Made by a program: the position numbers and the translations under genes. A model generated the notes under the pieces. That model saw only the letters and a program-made list of their open reading frames with translations, was not told where the DNA came from and searched no databases. 64,000 nt of DNA from Mesostigma viride (Eukaryota; Streptophyta; Mesostigmatophyceae; Mesostigmatales; Mesostigmataceae), in contig RPFO01000165.1 of NCBI GenBank assembly GCA_009746045.1, positions 496,001-560,000 of the forward strand. The letters run 5' to 3'. This document shows, in pieces, positions 1-9,391 of this stretch. The first letter of the stretch is position 1; the number at the start of each line of letters is the position of its first letter.

Positions 1-990
1 GGGCAACGATTTGAAGCCACAGATTTCGTATATCTACTAAGTACTGACCCGTCTGAACTTTCACAATTCGACGCGATCTTATTTTGACATTGTGGTGCAC
101 AGTGCGCGCACCGTGCGGAGGTGGCCATGGCGACGTGCGTTCCGTTAAAATATGGCTAATCCGGCGGGCGACAGGCGAAAAAATTAAGCCGATGGTTAAA
201 AGTGATGTTCAGACTATTATGATGTTTCATAGCAAGATCTGCACTATTTGCAAATTCGCTGCCTTTGTTGGTACAGATTTGCACGGGGGTCTCATCCAAC
301 GTCAATTTGGCCGCGATGAATAATCTAGCATGTGTGCCTGCGACGGTAGAACTCGACATTCGTGGGTTATTTTGATGCAGCAAGAGCCGTTTAGTAACGG
401 ACACCATGAAAATAACCTAAGCATCTTCGATCTGCGGCCATTTCCTGTCATTTCTAAAATGATTTCGTTCAGGCCTGCGCGATCCGCGGTTAATCCATCC
501 ATGGCTGGCTGGCTTTTCTTGCGTGCCTGGGTAGGAAATAATGCCGGCCGTTACGTTGATTTGCACGGTACGTTGATTTGCCGCATGTCACCGCCCAGTC
601 TGTTTGCGCTCTTAATGAACCTGGCATGAAACTTTTTGCGCCGTTTCTGGGTTTTTCTTGCTATTTTGTTCTCCACTTGTTGCAGTTGTGCTATCAGATT
701 TTCCGCAGCTTTCAATGGTTTTCCTTACGCTGCGTATGCCATGCTTCCTAAAGCTACCCAGAATTGATCGGGCAGTTATCTGGCTTTGCTACGCTTCCTG
801 TATGGAGGTTTTCACACGGTAGACATTCTATATTGCGTAGTCAAGGACCCTAGCTGCCTGGGAGCGGCATCACCGTTGCAAGGAGCTGGCGAGCTCATAG
901 ACGCCTGTCATGCTCTTCAGCCTGCTGGAAAACAAGGTTGTTGTATGGAAGGTGAGAATATGTGAGTTACTTATCACATCCCCACCTGTT

Positions 991-1067
991 TAGCCTCCGT
1001 GCTCCCCCAACGGGGACACGAGATTAATTAATATTAATTAATTAATTCAGTTAATTAATTAATTAAT
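991..1067 (+). repeat. LINE 3'-end fragment with TTAA-type tail
   Basis: A GTGCTCCC...CGGGG inverted motif is followed by repeated ATTA/TTAA units. The same hairpin-plus-tail layout recurs at 6,315-6,400 (inverted) and 6,950-7,020. These look like 3' termini of 5'-truncated copies of one LINE family, with an AT-rich tetranucleotide tail in place of poly(A). Confidence 0.55.
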
Positions 1068-1490
1068 GCACACCACGAGTCACACACCTGTAGTCACATG
1101 CAGCTCAGTATATTCACATAGCATCGCACCATGCAAACATACTACATGCATTAATTGTATACTACTGTAGTATTTGCGTGCATGCACAGCCACATATATA
1201 TATTAAAATATATAATTACTTGCATCAAAGTGAAGGCACCCAAGTAAACATAACCAATATGAAGCCACATATATACACATACACACAATTATGCATGCGC
1301 ACGCTTACATTCTCAGTATTACATGCAATACATCGATCGTGTCCACAATATCCACCGTATAGAGTATAGCCGAGGGTAGGGCAACCTTGGATTATGTCCA
1401 AAACAGTGTTAAAAACATGTGGATTGATGGTGGGTGTCTTAAAATGTGTAAAATCAGAGTATTCTGAGTGTGTCCGTACGAAAACGTACA

Positions 1491-1524
1491 ATACCGTATT
1501 ATACCGTATTATACCGTATTATAC
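1491..1524. repeat. Short tandem repeat, 10-bp unit
   Basis: ATACCGTATT is repeated about 3.4 times without interruption. It is non-coding, and no function is apparent. Confidence 0.8.
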
Positions 1525-2272
1525 ATTATACTCCGCCGTGACCGTATAACGCGTATAACGTACGATCTCACTCTGATACTGCTCTATCGCCCAGTCTAGT
1601 CCGAATTTTTCCACAGGCACTGCCATGAAAATGCCCTTCTTTACCTTGAAAGTCCGTATATCTGCCTGCATTTCGTCCGCCATGTCTACGTCCGCGCTCC
1701 CCCCTTTTTGCGCATCCTTCGTTTTCGTACATTTTTGTCAATTTTTTTTACCGCCCAAACCTGCATGCACCAGGGTACCCTGTTGACTTTGACCAGGGTT
1801 TCCACCCTGATACGGTGGTCAAATACGGTCAGACAAGTGTCCTACGGATAGAGTGAATCTAAATCTTTTCGGTGGTCTAGTTGGTTCCCGCCAAAACCTT
1901 CCCGCCAAATCCCTACACGGCGCACAAACTCATGCCGAATGTGAGGCATGAGAAAAACTCGCAGTCGAAAATCGGCACGAGGACGGTTTAGGGGTTAATC
2001 CCAGCCATTGGACTAGGTAATGTGCCTTGACTTTAATCTAACACCAAGTTCCCAAGGAAAGGTTGGGAGCTGACCAAGGGGTCAGGGGATAACCTGGGGT
2101 GACCTCTGATTCACTGGCCAGTACACCTAGCCTGGTCCAAGGGCGTATATGTTGTTACCCAAAAGGAGGCAGGACCCTGGGCCCTATCAGGTCTGATCAA
2201 CCCCAAGGGACCAAGCGGTCTGTGGCTGAGTGGGCACAAGCAAGGGTAGGCTTGTTTCAAGCTGGTCCAGCT

Positions 2273-2292
2273 CCAAGAGAAGAAAGGGTTGG
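2273..2292 (+). promoter_or_regulatory. Polypurine tract of Copia C4
   Basis: A purine run (AAGAGAAGAAAGGGTTGG) abuts an LTR that starts AGTTAG. It closely matches the tract before the 3' LTR of Copia C5 (about 49,781-49,800) and, on the minus strand, that of Copia C1 (26,882-26,902). In each case the tract ends GGATTGG or GGGTTGG and is followed by AGTTA. It would prime plus-strand DNA synthesis. Confidence 0.7.
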
Positions 2293-2550
2293 AGTTAGCA
2301 TTTTGGGCAACCAATATGCTAAGTGGATACAGTTTGGAAAGACCTTTCCAACGCCGTGCTGACCGCCTGAAACAGACAAGGGACGAGAAAGATATTAAGT
2401 CCCGAAGTCCTAGCCATCCGTGGCCGACTAGGGTGCAGTCCTCTGGTGCAGTGGACAGGACACGTGGCAGGCCGTGCCTGCACAGGCTTAGCCTGTCTAT
2501 CACGTGACTGTGGTCCACGTAGACCAGGAGGAGCAGCAGCCTGTGACTAG
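2293..2550 (+). repeat. 3' LTR of Copia C4, first segment
   Basis: The LTR begins AGTTAGC right after a polypurine tract and is cut at 2,550 by Copia C3, whose insertion duplicated ACTAG (2,546-2,550 and 39,167-39,171). It resumes at 39,172. The resumed part shares a GCAGGCTT...TCCTG...ACTTC...AGGT block with the C5 LTR, which supports a relationship between the two families. The reassembled LTR would be about 640 bp. Confidence 0.65.
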
Positions 2551-2895
2551 AGTTAAAGCCCGACCGGCTCAGCTATGGCGGTCGGTCACGTTGAGCTTGG
2601 GATAAGGTGAACACAGAGAACTGCTGTCGGAGCTGGCCCACCACTGGTTTATGTCTTAGCCAGCAAACCCTATCCGGTTAGCCGTAACCGTGGGACAAGC
2701 TAGCTGTCCGTACCGACCCGGATAAGGCCCCGGACTGGGGCCTAGGTGGCGCCGGCCCTAGGCGCCGCCCTTAGACCGGTCGACCGCATCGGACCGCCGG
2801 ATTATAGCCGGCGGCTTAGCGGACGCTAGCGGAAGGCGTGCGGACGGACATGGGGAACTTAGAGCCAGATCCTAGGGCTCTAGAGTTACTCAACT
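2551..2895 (-). repeat. 3' LTR of Copia C3
   Basis: This 345-bp copy matches 38,828-39,166. It carries an extra TATGGC near its left end and one G/C difference. The termini are AGTT and AACT on the plus strand. It is flanked on the left by the ACTAG duplication. Confidence 0.9.
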
Positions 2896-3270
2896 CCGAC
2901 ATACTCTTTTGTTCTTTGATTAATTATCAAAATAATTGCATCAAATGCAGACCATACAAAACCCTCTAAGGTAGGGAACTCAAGGGGGCCTCAAGGCCGT
3001 CAAAATCACCACGGTATCGACCCGCGCCCTTGTGATCACACATGAATAGTGATGTAATAAGTATCGAGAAAAAACCACTATGCCACCAGACAAAAGGTGA
3101 CCCATTTATTAGGACCAGTGACCCGCCGACGGGCCCAAGGCACCGTCCAACGTGGCTAGGGTATGGTCAGGACAAGCAAAAAACTACCACCATGATATTC
3201 GTGAATGCTAGCAACACAGGGTGAGTTATGGCTGTATTCATAAAGCGCCCGAGCCGTAACCCTGTGTGGC
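2896..3270 (-). other. 3' untranslated region of Copia C3
   Basis: This is non-coding sequence between the end of the C3 RNase H frame and its 3' LTR. A purine-rich tract on the minus strand lies against the LTR at about 2,896-2,915. I see no gene. Confidence 0.6.
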
Positions 3271-4146
3271 TCACGGGTGTTGCATCGTCATGCGCTTGCG
3301 CAACACTGCGTACTGCGGGGCAGCCTCCCGCGCCTCCTTGGTGAGTGCATCCGCGGGATTGAGTTCATCCGCGATGTGCTGGAGACGCGTGACGCAGGAG
3401 GCCGCCTCAGCGAGTACGAGGTAATCAACGTCCTGTGACCGCGCATAGGGATTGTCAAGGAAGGCCAAACAACTTTGTGAGTCAGTGTGCACCGTGCTAG
3501 TCCAGTGAAGAGTGAACCCACACGAGCCAAATACCCAACCCAGCAAGTACCGCAGCCACATGCCATGTGAGATAGCTGAAACAATGCCCCGGCATTCAGC
3601 CGTGTTGGGGCTGGTGGCAATGCGGCTGTGCAAGCGCGAGTACCAATCTAACAACATGCCAGGCTGTCCCTCATTGCTAATAAAGAACAGTGCCCCCATG
3701 CGGGCCCGCACTTGGCTGACTGTGCGCGTCTCTAGATTAGCATCCGTCACTATCTCGAGGTGCACCGGCTGTGAGCAATCGAGCCCACGAAGCACAATGC
3801 CGGGCGTCATGGCCAGCTGCCGCCGAACATGAATGGACCCTAGTCCTTCCAGCACATCATCGGGCAGGCGAGCGAGCACCGCCAAATCAGGTGCCACCGT
3901 GTCCGCCAACCACCCGAGCTTGCCCTTAACCGAGGGCCCATGGGTTGCCAACAGCGGGGACGGGAGGTCGGCCAGCAGGTCAACCACATAGTTGCGGCTA
4001 TCCTGCATGTGCATGACCCATTCGCCAGAACGCGAATCCCGCTGCAACGTAGACTGCACGCCGCAAAACACCACGGGTTTACCCTCCTCATGATCCACCG
4101 CCCTGCCCAGGGGAAACTTAGCCGCCACTGCAGCAAGAAACTGGGT
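3271..4146 (-). CDS. Copia C3 pol, C-terminal part (RT end and RNase H)
   Basis: This frame encodes the end of the reverse transcriptase (FPLGRA and VVFCGVQSTL, the region after the catalytic HGDD) and a Copia RNase H. Visible RNase H landmarks are IVTDAN (first Asp), AECRGI (Glu), VHTDSQ (Asp) and LNPADALTKE (last Asp). The real frame enters from the other half of pol at 34,604. The ATG-like start near 4,170 belongs to inserted DNA. The frame ends with a normal stop, and no frameshift is visible in this half. Confidence 0.85.
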   Translation of the reverse strand, partial: TQFLAAVAAKFPLGRAVDHEEGKPVVFCGVQSTLQRDSRSGEWVMHMQDSRNYVVDLLADLPSPLLATHGPSVKGKLGWLADTVAPDLAVLARLPDDVLEGLGSIHVRRQLAMTPGIVLRGLDCSQPVHLEIVTDANLETRTVSQVRARMGALFFISNEGQPGMLLDWYSRLHSRIATSPNTAECRGIVSAISHGMWLRYLLGWVFGSCGFTLHWTSTVHTDSQSCLAFLDNPYARSQDVDYLVLAEAASCVTRLQHIADELNPADALTKEAREAAPQYAVLRKRMTMQHP

Positions 4147-4464
4147 ATACATTTCTTGTTTTTGGTCCATTGGAGTTCCTTCCCACCAAGAGAAACATTT
4201 ATTTTACATTTTTGTGTGCTAGGCTTTATACGGACAGCCTATACCACACCTTCAAACTCAGTGCACATCATTATCAAGTTGGTTATTGTAGCACCATGCT
4301 GGGGGCCCAGCATACTCGAACACAAGGTGTTGCCCCTCTTAGCAGCGTGGGTGGGTGGGTGGGAGCTGAAAAGAGGCCTCCCTACGTCCCCTACACCACT
4401 CTAAGTACTGACTATCATTCACATTGCGCCACGCAGGCCTGCCGGCTGGCGCAGGTACAAGGTG
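4147..4464 (-). repeat. W terminal segment A1
   Basis: This matches 25,199-25,382 and 53,945-54,135 up to the block GGTGTTGCCCC, then jumps through a short GGGTGGGT run to the AAAAGAGGCCTCC block also present at 34,270 and 54,346. An internal deletion relative to the other copies explains the jump. The pogo transposon interrupts the segment at 4,465. Confidence 0.65.
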
Positions 4465-4466
4465 TA

Positions 4467-4494
4467 CAGGGTCAGTTCACTTCCTTAGTGATTT
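4467..4494. repeat. Left terminal inverted repeat of the pogo-like transposon
   Basis: This 28-bp repeat pairs with 15,443-15,470 apart from one T/C difference. Degenerate TTAGTGA-type motifs continue inward to about 4,660. Confidence 0.9.
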
Positions 4495-4628
4495 CGGCAC
4501 CTCAATTAGTGACAAAATTCGGTTCATTAGTACGGTTTACCCGAGAAATCTGATCGGATACTGATTAGTGACAAATCGTACCCGACCAAATCCGATCCGA
4601 AAGCACTAACGACGCGAATAATTAGTAC

Positions 4629-5060
4629 ATGCAACTCACTTCATTAGTGCGAGGTCGTCAGCTCGTGGAGCTATGGAGACGGCATTTCCCATTCTTGCTG
4701 CGAAAACAATCGTTTCAGAAAGAAATCTGTGAAAAATCTCGTGCTTATGTGTATAATTGCTACATTTCTCAGTCTGCAGCGCTTCACGCTGAGGTTGGAG
4801 TCATGCATATAGCGACCGATTGCGATGATCAAAGAATGAAAAACTGTGCTATCCGGAATCGTGTGAATCGTGTGCCTACAGCTGCCTACGTGACGCGATC
4901 ACTTCGAAAAGGCGTCGAATGCGGGATACATCCATGGGCTCCATCGTACAGAATTTTTGGGGCGGACCGAGGTAGCTGCCGGTGGGAATGCCGTGAGAAT
5001 ACTGCGGAAACGTGCGTAAGTGAAAACTGGATACTGCTTGACCTCCGGTGCATCTGGTGA
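4629..5060 (+). other. Open frame of unknown status inside the pogo-like element
   Basis: A 143-codon frame starts within the subterminal repeat region. I recognise no domain, and the first codons read through TTAGTG repeats, so a chance frame is likely. It could instead be an accessory ORF. The sequence 5,061-5,469 downstream contains no other recognisable feature. Confidence 0.15.
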
Positions 5061-5469
5061 GCCGCAGTTCTGGTTTAGGGTGATAGGGTGGTTGAAAATG
5101 GAGGTCTAGTCAGGGTTTGTTATTGTTTGTTGCGTTTCTTGCTGGAATTTTATTTTCCGGTGCTGTCGGTGGCCGCTGAAGAAATTCTTTGCGGGACCTA
5201 GGATGTGTGCTGTCCTTCCGTCTGGCACCGCTGCCGTGGATTCGACGGCCGCAAACACCTGCATTGATAAATTGCCGCACCTGACTGCGTCAATGTTATG
5301 GATGCTCAGGGTATTATGGCGCCTTGAGTGTCATGTTGTCCATACGTCTTGCATATGGCATTCATCTATGTAGCCTTTTGCCTCTTGCTGTTGGTTGCTT
5401 TGCTTTTATGCGCTTTATTTCAATTCCTTGGTGGGATTAGCCTGTGGAAGGCGGCCTCCCTCCTCCTGA

Positions 5470-5817
5470 GGGAGGGAGGGAGGGAGGGAGGGAGGGAGGG
5501 AGGGAGGGAGGGAGGGAGGGAGGGAGGGAGGGAGGGAGGGAGGGAGGGAGGGAGGGAGGGAGGGAGGGGGAGGGAGGGAGGGAGGAGGGAGGGAGGAGGG
5601 AGGGAGGGAGGGAGGGAGGGAGGGAGGAGGGAGGGAGGGAGGGAGGGAGGGAGGGAGGGAGGGAGGGAGGGAGGGAGGGAGGGAGGGAGGGAGGGAGGGA
5701 GGGAGGGAGGGAGGGAGGGAGGGAGGGAGCGAGGGAGGGAGGGAGGGAGGAGGAGGGAGGGAGGGAGGGAGGGAGGGAGGGAGGGAGGGAGGGAGGGAGG
5801 GAGGGAGGGAGGGAGGG
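5470..5817. repeat. (GGGA)n microsatellite
   Basis: About 85 GGGA units with a few indels. The purine/pyrimidine asymmetry and regular G-runs could allow triplex or G-quadruplex structures. Long open frames on both strands (Gly-Arg-Glu and Pro-Ser repeats) are artefacts of a repeat period that is not a multiple of three. Confidence 0.95.
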
Positions 5818-5830
5818 CATGACTGCGTGC

Positions 5831-5948
<118 letters not shown>

Positions 5949-6040
5949 GTATGCCTGGGTGGGTGGGCACGTGTTCGGGTGGGTGTGGGTATAATACCTA
6001 ATACCTAATGCACCAATTTGGTGCATTGTGTGTGGTTGTA

Positions 6041-6213
6041 TGGGTGGGTGGGTGGGTGGGTGGGTGGGTGGGTGGGTGGGTGTGGTGGGTGGGTGGGTGG
6101 GTGGGTGGGTGGGTGGGTGGGTGGGTGGGTGGTGGGTGGGTGGGTGGGTGGGTGGGTGGGTGGGTGGGTGGGTGGGTGGGTGGGTGGGTGGGTGGGTGGG
6201 TGGGTGGGTGGGT
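6041..6213. repeat. (GGGT)n microsatellite
   Basis: About 42 TGGG units with two small breaks. This is the third tetranucleotide array within 750 bp, and its G-runs are again on the plus strand. Confidence 0.95.
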
Positions 6214-6314
6214 GGATAAGGTGTGCTATTTATTATCATTAGCCAAACACTATTCCTGTTAACAAACTAAGTCAATTTTGAGGACCTAGGCATGGATCCC
6301 CACTTTGGTACCAT

Positions 6315-6620
6315 TAATTAATTAATTAATTAGACTCGTGCTCCCGTTGGGGAGTCACGGAGCATTAACCCCGATGGATGGATGGATGGACGAATCGTCT
6401 AGCGCGCTTCCCGCATGTTTGCAAACGCGGGCGCTTCCCCACGGGAGGGGGTTCGTTGTCCTCTATGACCTGGGCCCACTTGGCCTTGTCCATCATCTTG
6501 TTCCAAATCACGGAGAGTCCTAGGCCCCCCATGTCCTCTACTAGCTGTTCTTTGAAGGTACTACTGAAGACACCTTCAAGCCCATGGGCCGTGATTCATG
6601 TCAAACACCATTCTGAAATC
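6315..6620 (-). pseudogene. 5'-truncated LINE: end of ORF2 and 3' UTR
   Basis: Read on the minus strand, the sequence encodes a LINE-like C-terminus (LSVIWNKMMDKAKW) resembling LSVIWRQMVRKDRW near the end of the LINE at 7,671-9,236. After a stop come GATGGATGG repeats, the GGGGTTAATGCTCCGTG...GGGAGCACGAG hairpin and an (ATTA)n tail. It is a 3' remnant with no RT domain. Confidence 0.6.
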
Positions 6621-6851
6621 CGTTGATAAATAGCTACGTTTAATTAACTAATTGATTACAGCTAGGTAGGTAGATGGTTTTCTCCTTGACAAATTAATTA
6701 ATACAAGTAATATGGTTTTCTCTTTGATATACAAGTAGCCTGCGCTGGTTGTCTCCTTGATACAAATAGTGGCCATGGCAATGGCACTGTGGCAATGGTA
6801 AATGTATAAGCATGCTGCCGTTGGGAAGACATTGAGCACAGTAAGCATCGT
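6621..6851. other. AT-rich spacer in the pogo-like element
   Basis: A non-coding stretch with a degenerate repeat of TGGTTTTCTCCTTGA at about 6,673, 6,713 and 6,748. No gene is visible. Confidence 0.4.
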
Positions 6852-7018
6852 GATAGCTCCCCCTCGTGCGGCTGCCTAGATAGATGTTGTAGTTAGCATG
6901 TTGTTAGATAGATGTAGATAGATTAGACCGGTAGGAATGTTGCACCCATCCATCCATCCATCGGGGTTAATGCTCCGTGACTCCCCAACGGGAGCACGAG
7001 TCTAATTAATTAATTAAT
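6852..7018 (+). repeat. LINE 3'-end fragment with target duplication
   Basis: The fragment ends in the GTGCTCC...GGGAGCACGAG hairpin and an (ATTA)n tail. AAGCATCGTG occurs just before it (6,842-6,851) and just after it (7,019-7,028), a 10-bp target-site duplication. Its last 70 bp are the inverse of the LINE tail at 6,315-6,385. Confidence 0.65.
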
Positions 7019-7130
7019 TAAGCATCGTGGTTTGTATCCCTATCCTACGCCGTTACACAAAGAGAACAAGGGGCAGGGACGCCTTGTGTGGCAATCGATA
7101 AGAATGTTACACTTTGATCATCATTGCGAC

Positions 7131-7220
7131 CATCCATTCCATCCCATGTTCCCCTCCCAGTGAGGACTTATGCTCACGTGACGCAGTCACGTGTCTATTA
7201 ATTAATTAATTAATTAATTA
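7131..7220 (+). repeat. LINE 3'-end fragment
   Basis: This matches the 3' end of the LINE at 9,244-9,331 with one difference (CCCTCCCAGTGAGG against CCCTCCCACTGAGG), including the CACGTGACGCAGTCACGTG palindrome and the (ATTA)n tail. Its 5' boundary is not resolved. Confidence 0.7.
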
Positions 7221-7235
7221 ATCATTGGGACATAT

Positions 7236-7304
7236 TAATTAATTAACTAATTAACTAACTATCACGTAGACTGGGTCACGTGGGTACCAATAAAGGAACC
7301 TTCA
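7236..7304 (-). repeat. 69-bp LINE insertion with 15-bp target duplication
   Basis: ATCATTGGGACATAT occurs at 7,221-7,235 and 7,305-7,319. The 69 bp between, read on the minus strand, end in TTAATTA repeats like the neighbouring LINE tails. This looks like an extremely 5'-truncated retrotransposition event. Confidence 0.65.
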
Positions 7305-7370
7305 ATCATTGGGACATATATGTGCGTTACCTTGGTCTTAGCACAGCCCATGTCAATTAAATTATTTGAT

Positions 7371-7442
7371 TCCCTTACACAGCATAATACAAGGGGAGTG
7401 CACAGCGACTCCCTTACACAGCATAATACAAGGGGAGTGCAC
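7371..7442. repeat. Direct repeat, 36-bp unit, two copies
   Basis: The motif ACTCCCTTACACAGC...AAGGGGAGTGCAC is present twice in tandem. It lies upstream of the LINE RT frame, and no function is evident. Confidence 0.7.
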
Positions 7443-7670
7443 CTAAGTTTGAAAGTCGAATCCTTACAAACCCGTCAAGTCCTACATGAAGGACAGTCTC
7501 ATGTTGAGGGGGGGGGGAGTGTAAGAGACCACCAAATGCGTGCAGGAGCTTGAAAAGGGGTTTTACGCGTACACGACCCAAGACTTGAGGTATTTATCCT
7601 TCGTCTGATCGACCAGGATTGCGATTTCCTCGTCATCGAACCTGCACATGCAGTTGCACGGCGTGATAGG

Positions 7671-9236
7671 ATGCAAAGCATAAAGCAGCAACAGCGCTCA
7701 GCAACAGCAACAGCAACAGCAGCAGCGTTGGCTAGTAAATACTGTACGAGATCAGGCAGCAAATACTGTACGAGAGGAGTCTGCATCCAGAGCGCCGCAC
7801 TTAAGTTGTTCATGCGCATGATCCTCAACCGCCTTCGTTCTGCTCTCGACTGTCACCTTGGGGAAAGTCAAATGGGCTTCCGTCCTGGGCGCAACACCGT
7901 CATGGCCATCTTCGTCGCGCGTCGCCTCTTCGAGGAAATCGCTCTCCTGCAACCTGGTGAGTTTCCCGCCATCCTGATCTTCGTCGACTTCATCAAGGCT
8001 TTTGATTCTGTCCTCTGGGACGCTCTATGGGCTGTACTTGCTCGCGCTCGCGTCCCCACTCCCCTGATTACCGTCATCCGCACGCTGTATGAGGGGTCCA
8101 CCACTTCGGTGCGCACTCAGCACGGCATAACCCCGCCCTGCCCACTGCAGACCGGCGTCTGGCAGGGTTGCGTCCTGTCGCCGTACCTGTTTATTATTGT
8201 AGTGGATTATGTTATGCGCCAGGCACGTGCTCGCTTTGCTAGCATTGCAGGCCGTGCCCCTGGCCTAGCGATCACGAACGAGCTTGGGGAAGGGGGGCCG
8301 ACTAACAAGCAGAATTTACTAGCTGACCTCATTTATGCCGACGACATCACGCTCATCGAGAAGCCGGAGTCTGCCCAACTTTGGCTGGACTGCCTGGCGC
8401 TCGAGGCTCGGGCGGTTGGTCTAGAAATCAGCCCCAAAACGGAGGCCCTGGCCCTCGGCATGGCAGGGCCCCCACCCACACTCCGCCTCTTAGACGATGC
8501 CGAGGTCAACTACCCTACTTCAGGCCGCTTCAAGCTGCTCGGCAGTTGGCTTCCTGACTGCGAGGACGACATGACGACACGGATCGGCATGGCGTGGGCG
8601 CACCTCCATGACCACCGCCGCTGGTGGAGCAACCCCGCCCTACCCCGGATCGTCAAGCGTGACCTCTTCAAGGTCGTCATTCTGACGATCCTGACCTACG
8701 GCGCCGAGACGTGGACACTGATGCAGGAGCTGGAGCAACGACTCGACGGCGCCGTCACCAAGATGCTGCGCAAGGCCCTTAACATCCCCTTTGGTTTGCA
8801 CATTAGTAATGAGGATTTGTACGCTGATTTGCCCTATGTTTCCCACATTATTAGGCACAGGCGCCTGGGCCTAGCCGGGCACCTGGCCCGCACAGATCAG
8901 GTAGATACATCAGATAGACTAGCTGGCACCAAGCCCGCCCAGCCTGGGCGATATGTCCTCACCTGGCGTGCCCCCGGCCGCGCGCGGCAGGGCCGCCACC
9001 CGTGGACTTTTCGTGATAGACTCGGCATGGACATGTGCTACACTAGACGTGACGGGCTCACCCCCGGGCAGCCTCCTGGTTTGTCTGTAATATGGAGGCA
9101 GATGGTGCGCAAGGATAGATGGCAAGTAGTGATGAAGGAGACCACCCCCAAGCCTGTGGGGGCTCCGCGTGTGACCAAGTATGGCATTCATAGCGATTCG
9201 GGCCGCGGTGCCCACACCCCTGTAACTAGGACCTAG
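7671..9236 (+). CDS. LINE (non-LTR) reverse transcriptase, 5'-truncated
   Basis: This 521-codon frame begins in low-complexity CAGCAA repeats that are probably not part of the protein. The RT starts near AALKLFMRMILNRL. GFRPGRNT, FVDFIKAFDS (motif A), LQTGVWQGCVLSP (motif B) and LIYADDITLI (motif C with YADD) follow, then FKLLGSW and a C-terminal IIRHRRLGLAGHLAR motif typical of LINE proteins. No endonuclease is visible upstream, so the copy is truncated. It is followed by the family's 3' UTR and (ATTA)n tail at 9,237-9,331 and lies within or beside the terminal intron of the pogo transposase gene. I cannot assign a clade from sequence alone. Confidence 0.85.
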   Translation: MQSIKQQQRSATATATAAALASKYCTRSGSKYCTRGVCIQSAALKLFMRMILNRLRSALDCHLGESQMGFRPGRNTVMAIFVARRLFEEIALLQPGEFPAILIFVDFIKAFDSVLWDALWAVLARARVPTPLITVIRTLYEGSTTSVRTQHGITPPCPLQTGVWQGCVLSPYLFIIVVDYVMRQARARFASIAGRAPGLAITNELGEGGPTNKQNLLADLIYADDITLIEKPESAQLWLDCLALEARAVGLEISPKTEALALGMAGPPPTLRLLDDAEVNYPTSGRFKLLGSWLPDCEDDMTTRIGMAWAHLHDHRRWWSNPALPRIVKRDLFKVVILTILTYGAETWTLMQELEQRLDGAVTKMLRKALNIPFGLHISNEDLYADLPYVSHIIRHRRLGLAGHLARTDQVDTSDRLAGTKPAQPGRYVLTWRAPGRARQGRHPWTFRDRLGMDMCYTRRDGLTPGQPPGLSVIWRQMVRKDRWQVVMKETTPKPVGAPRVTKYGIHSDSGRGAHTPVTRT

Positions 9237-9331
9237 ATAGCTTATACCATCCATTCCATCCCATGTTCCCCTCCCACTGAGGACTTATGCTCACGTGACG
9301 CAGTCACGTGTCTATTAATTAATTAATTAAT
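9237..9331 (+). repeat. 3' UTR and tail of the LINE
   Basis: Includes the palindrome CACGTGACGCAGTCACGTG and an (ATTA)n tail. It is shared with the fragment at 7,131-7,220. Confidence 0.75.
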
Positions 9332-9391
9332 CAGGCAAGGATTTTTCATGACAACCATGTGCAAGCAAGAATAAGTATCCATCGCTCACAC

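Larger units (their letters stand above)
1..2272. other. Left-edge region without a recognisable gene
   Basis: I recognise no gene here. The open frames are short, overlap on both strands and show no motif. The stretch holds a LINE-type 3' tail (991-1067) and a 10-bp tandem repeat (1,491-1,524). From about 1,850 it is probably the 3' untranslated end of the plus-strand Copia C4, because a polypurine tract and LTR start follow directly. No C4 pol remnant is visible, so either C4 is heavily rearranged or its coding part lies outside the window. Confidence 0.5.

Noticed and set aside
84-629. Overlapping short frames at the left edge
   Set aside because: Both strands open equally, no motif, no codon pattern. 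Not supported as genes.
4201-4553. Frames with repeated start LPTKRNIYFTFLCARLYT also at 25,222 and 53,726
   Set aside because: They are the same non-coding W end sequence in three copies. Downstream parts diverge by insertion, and no domain is present.
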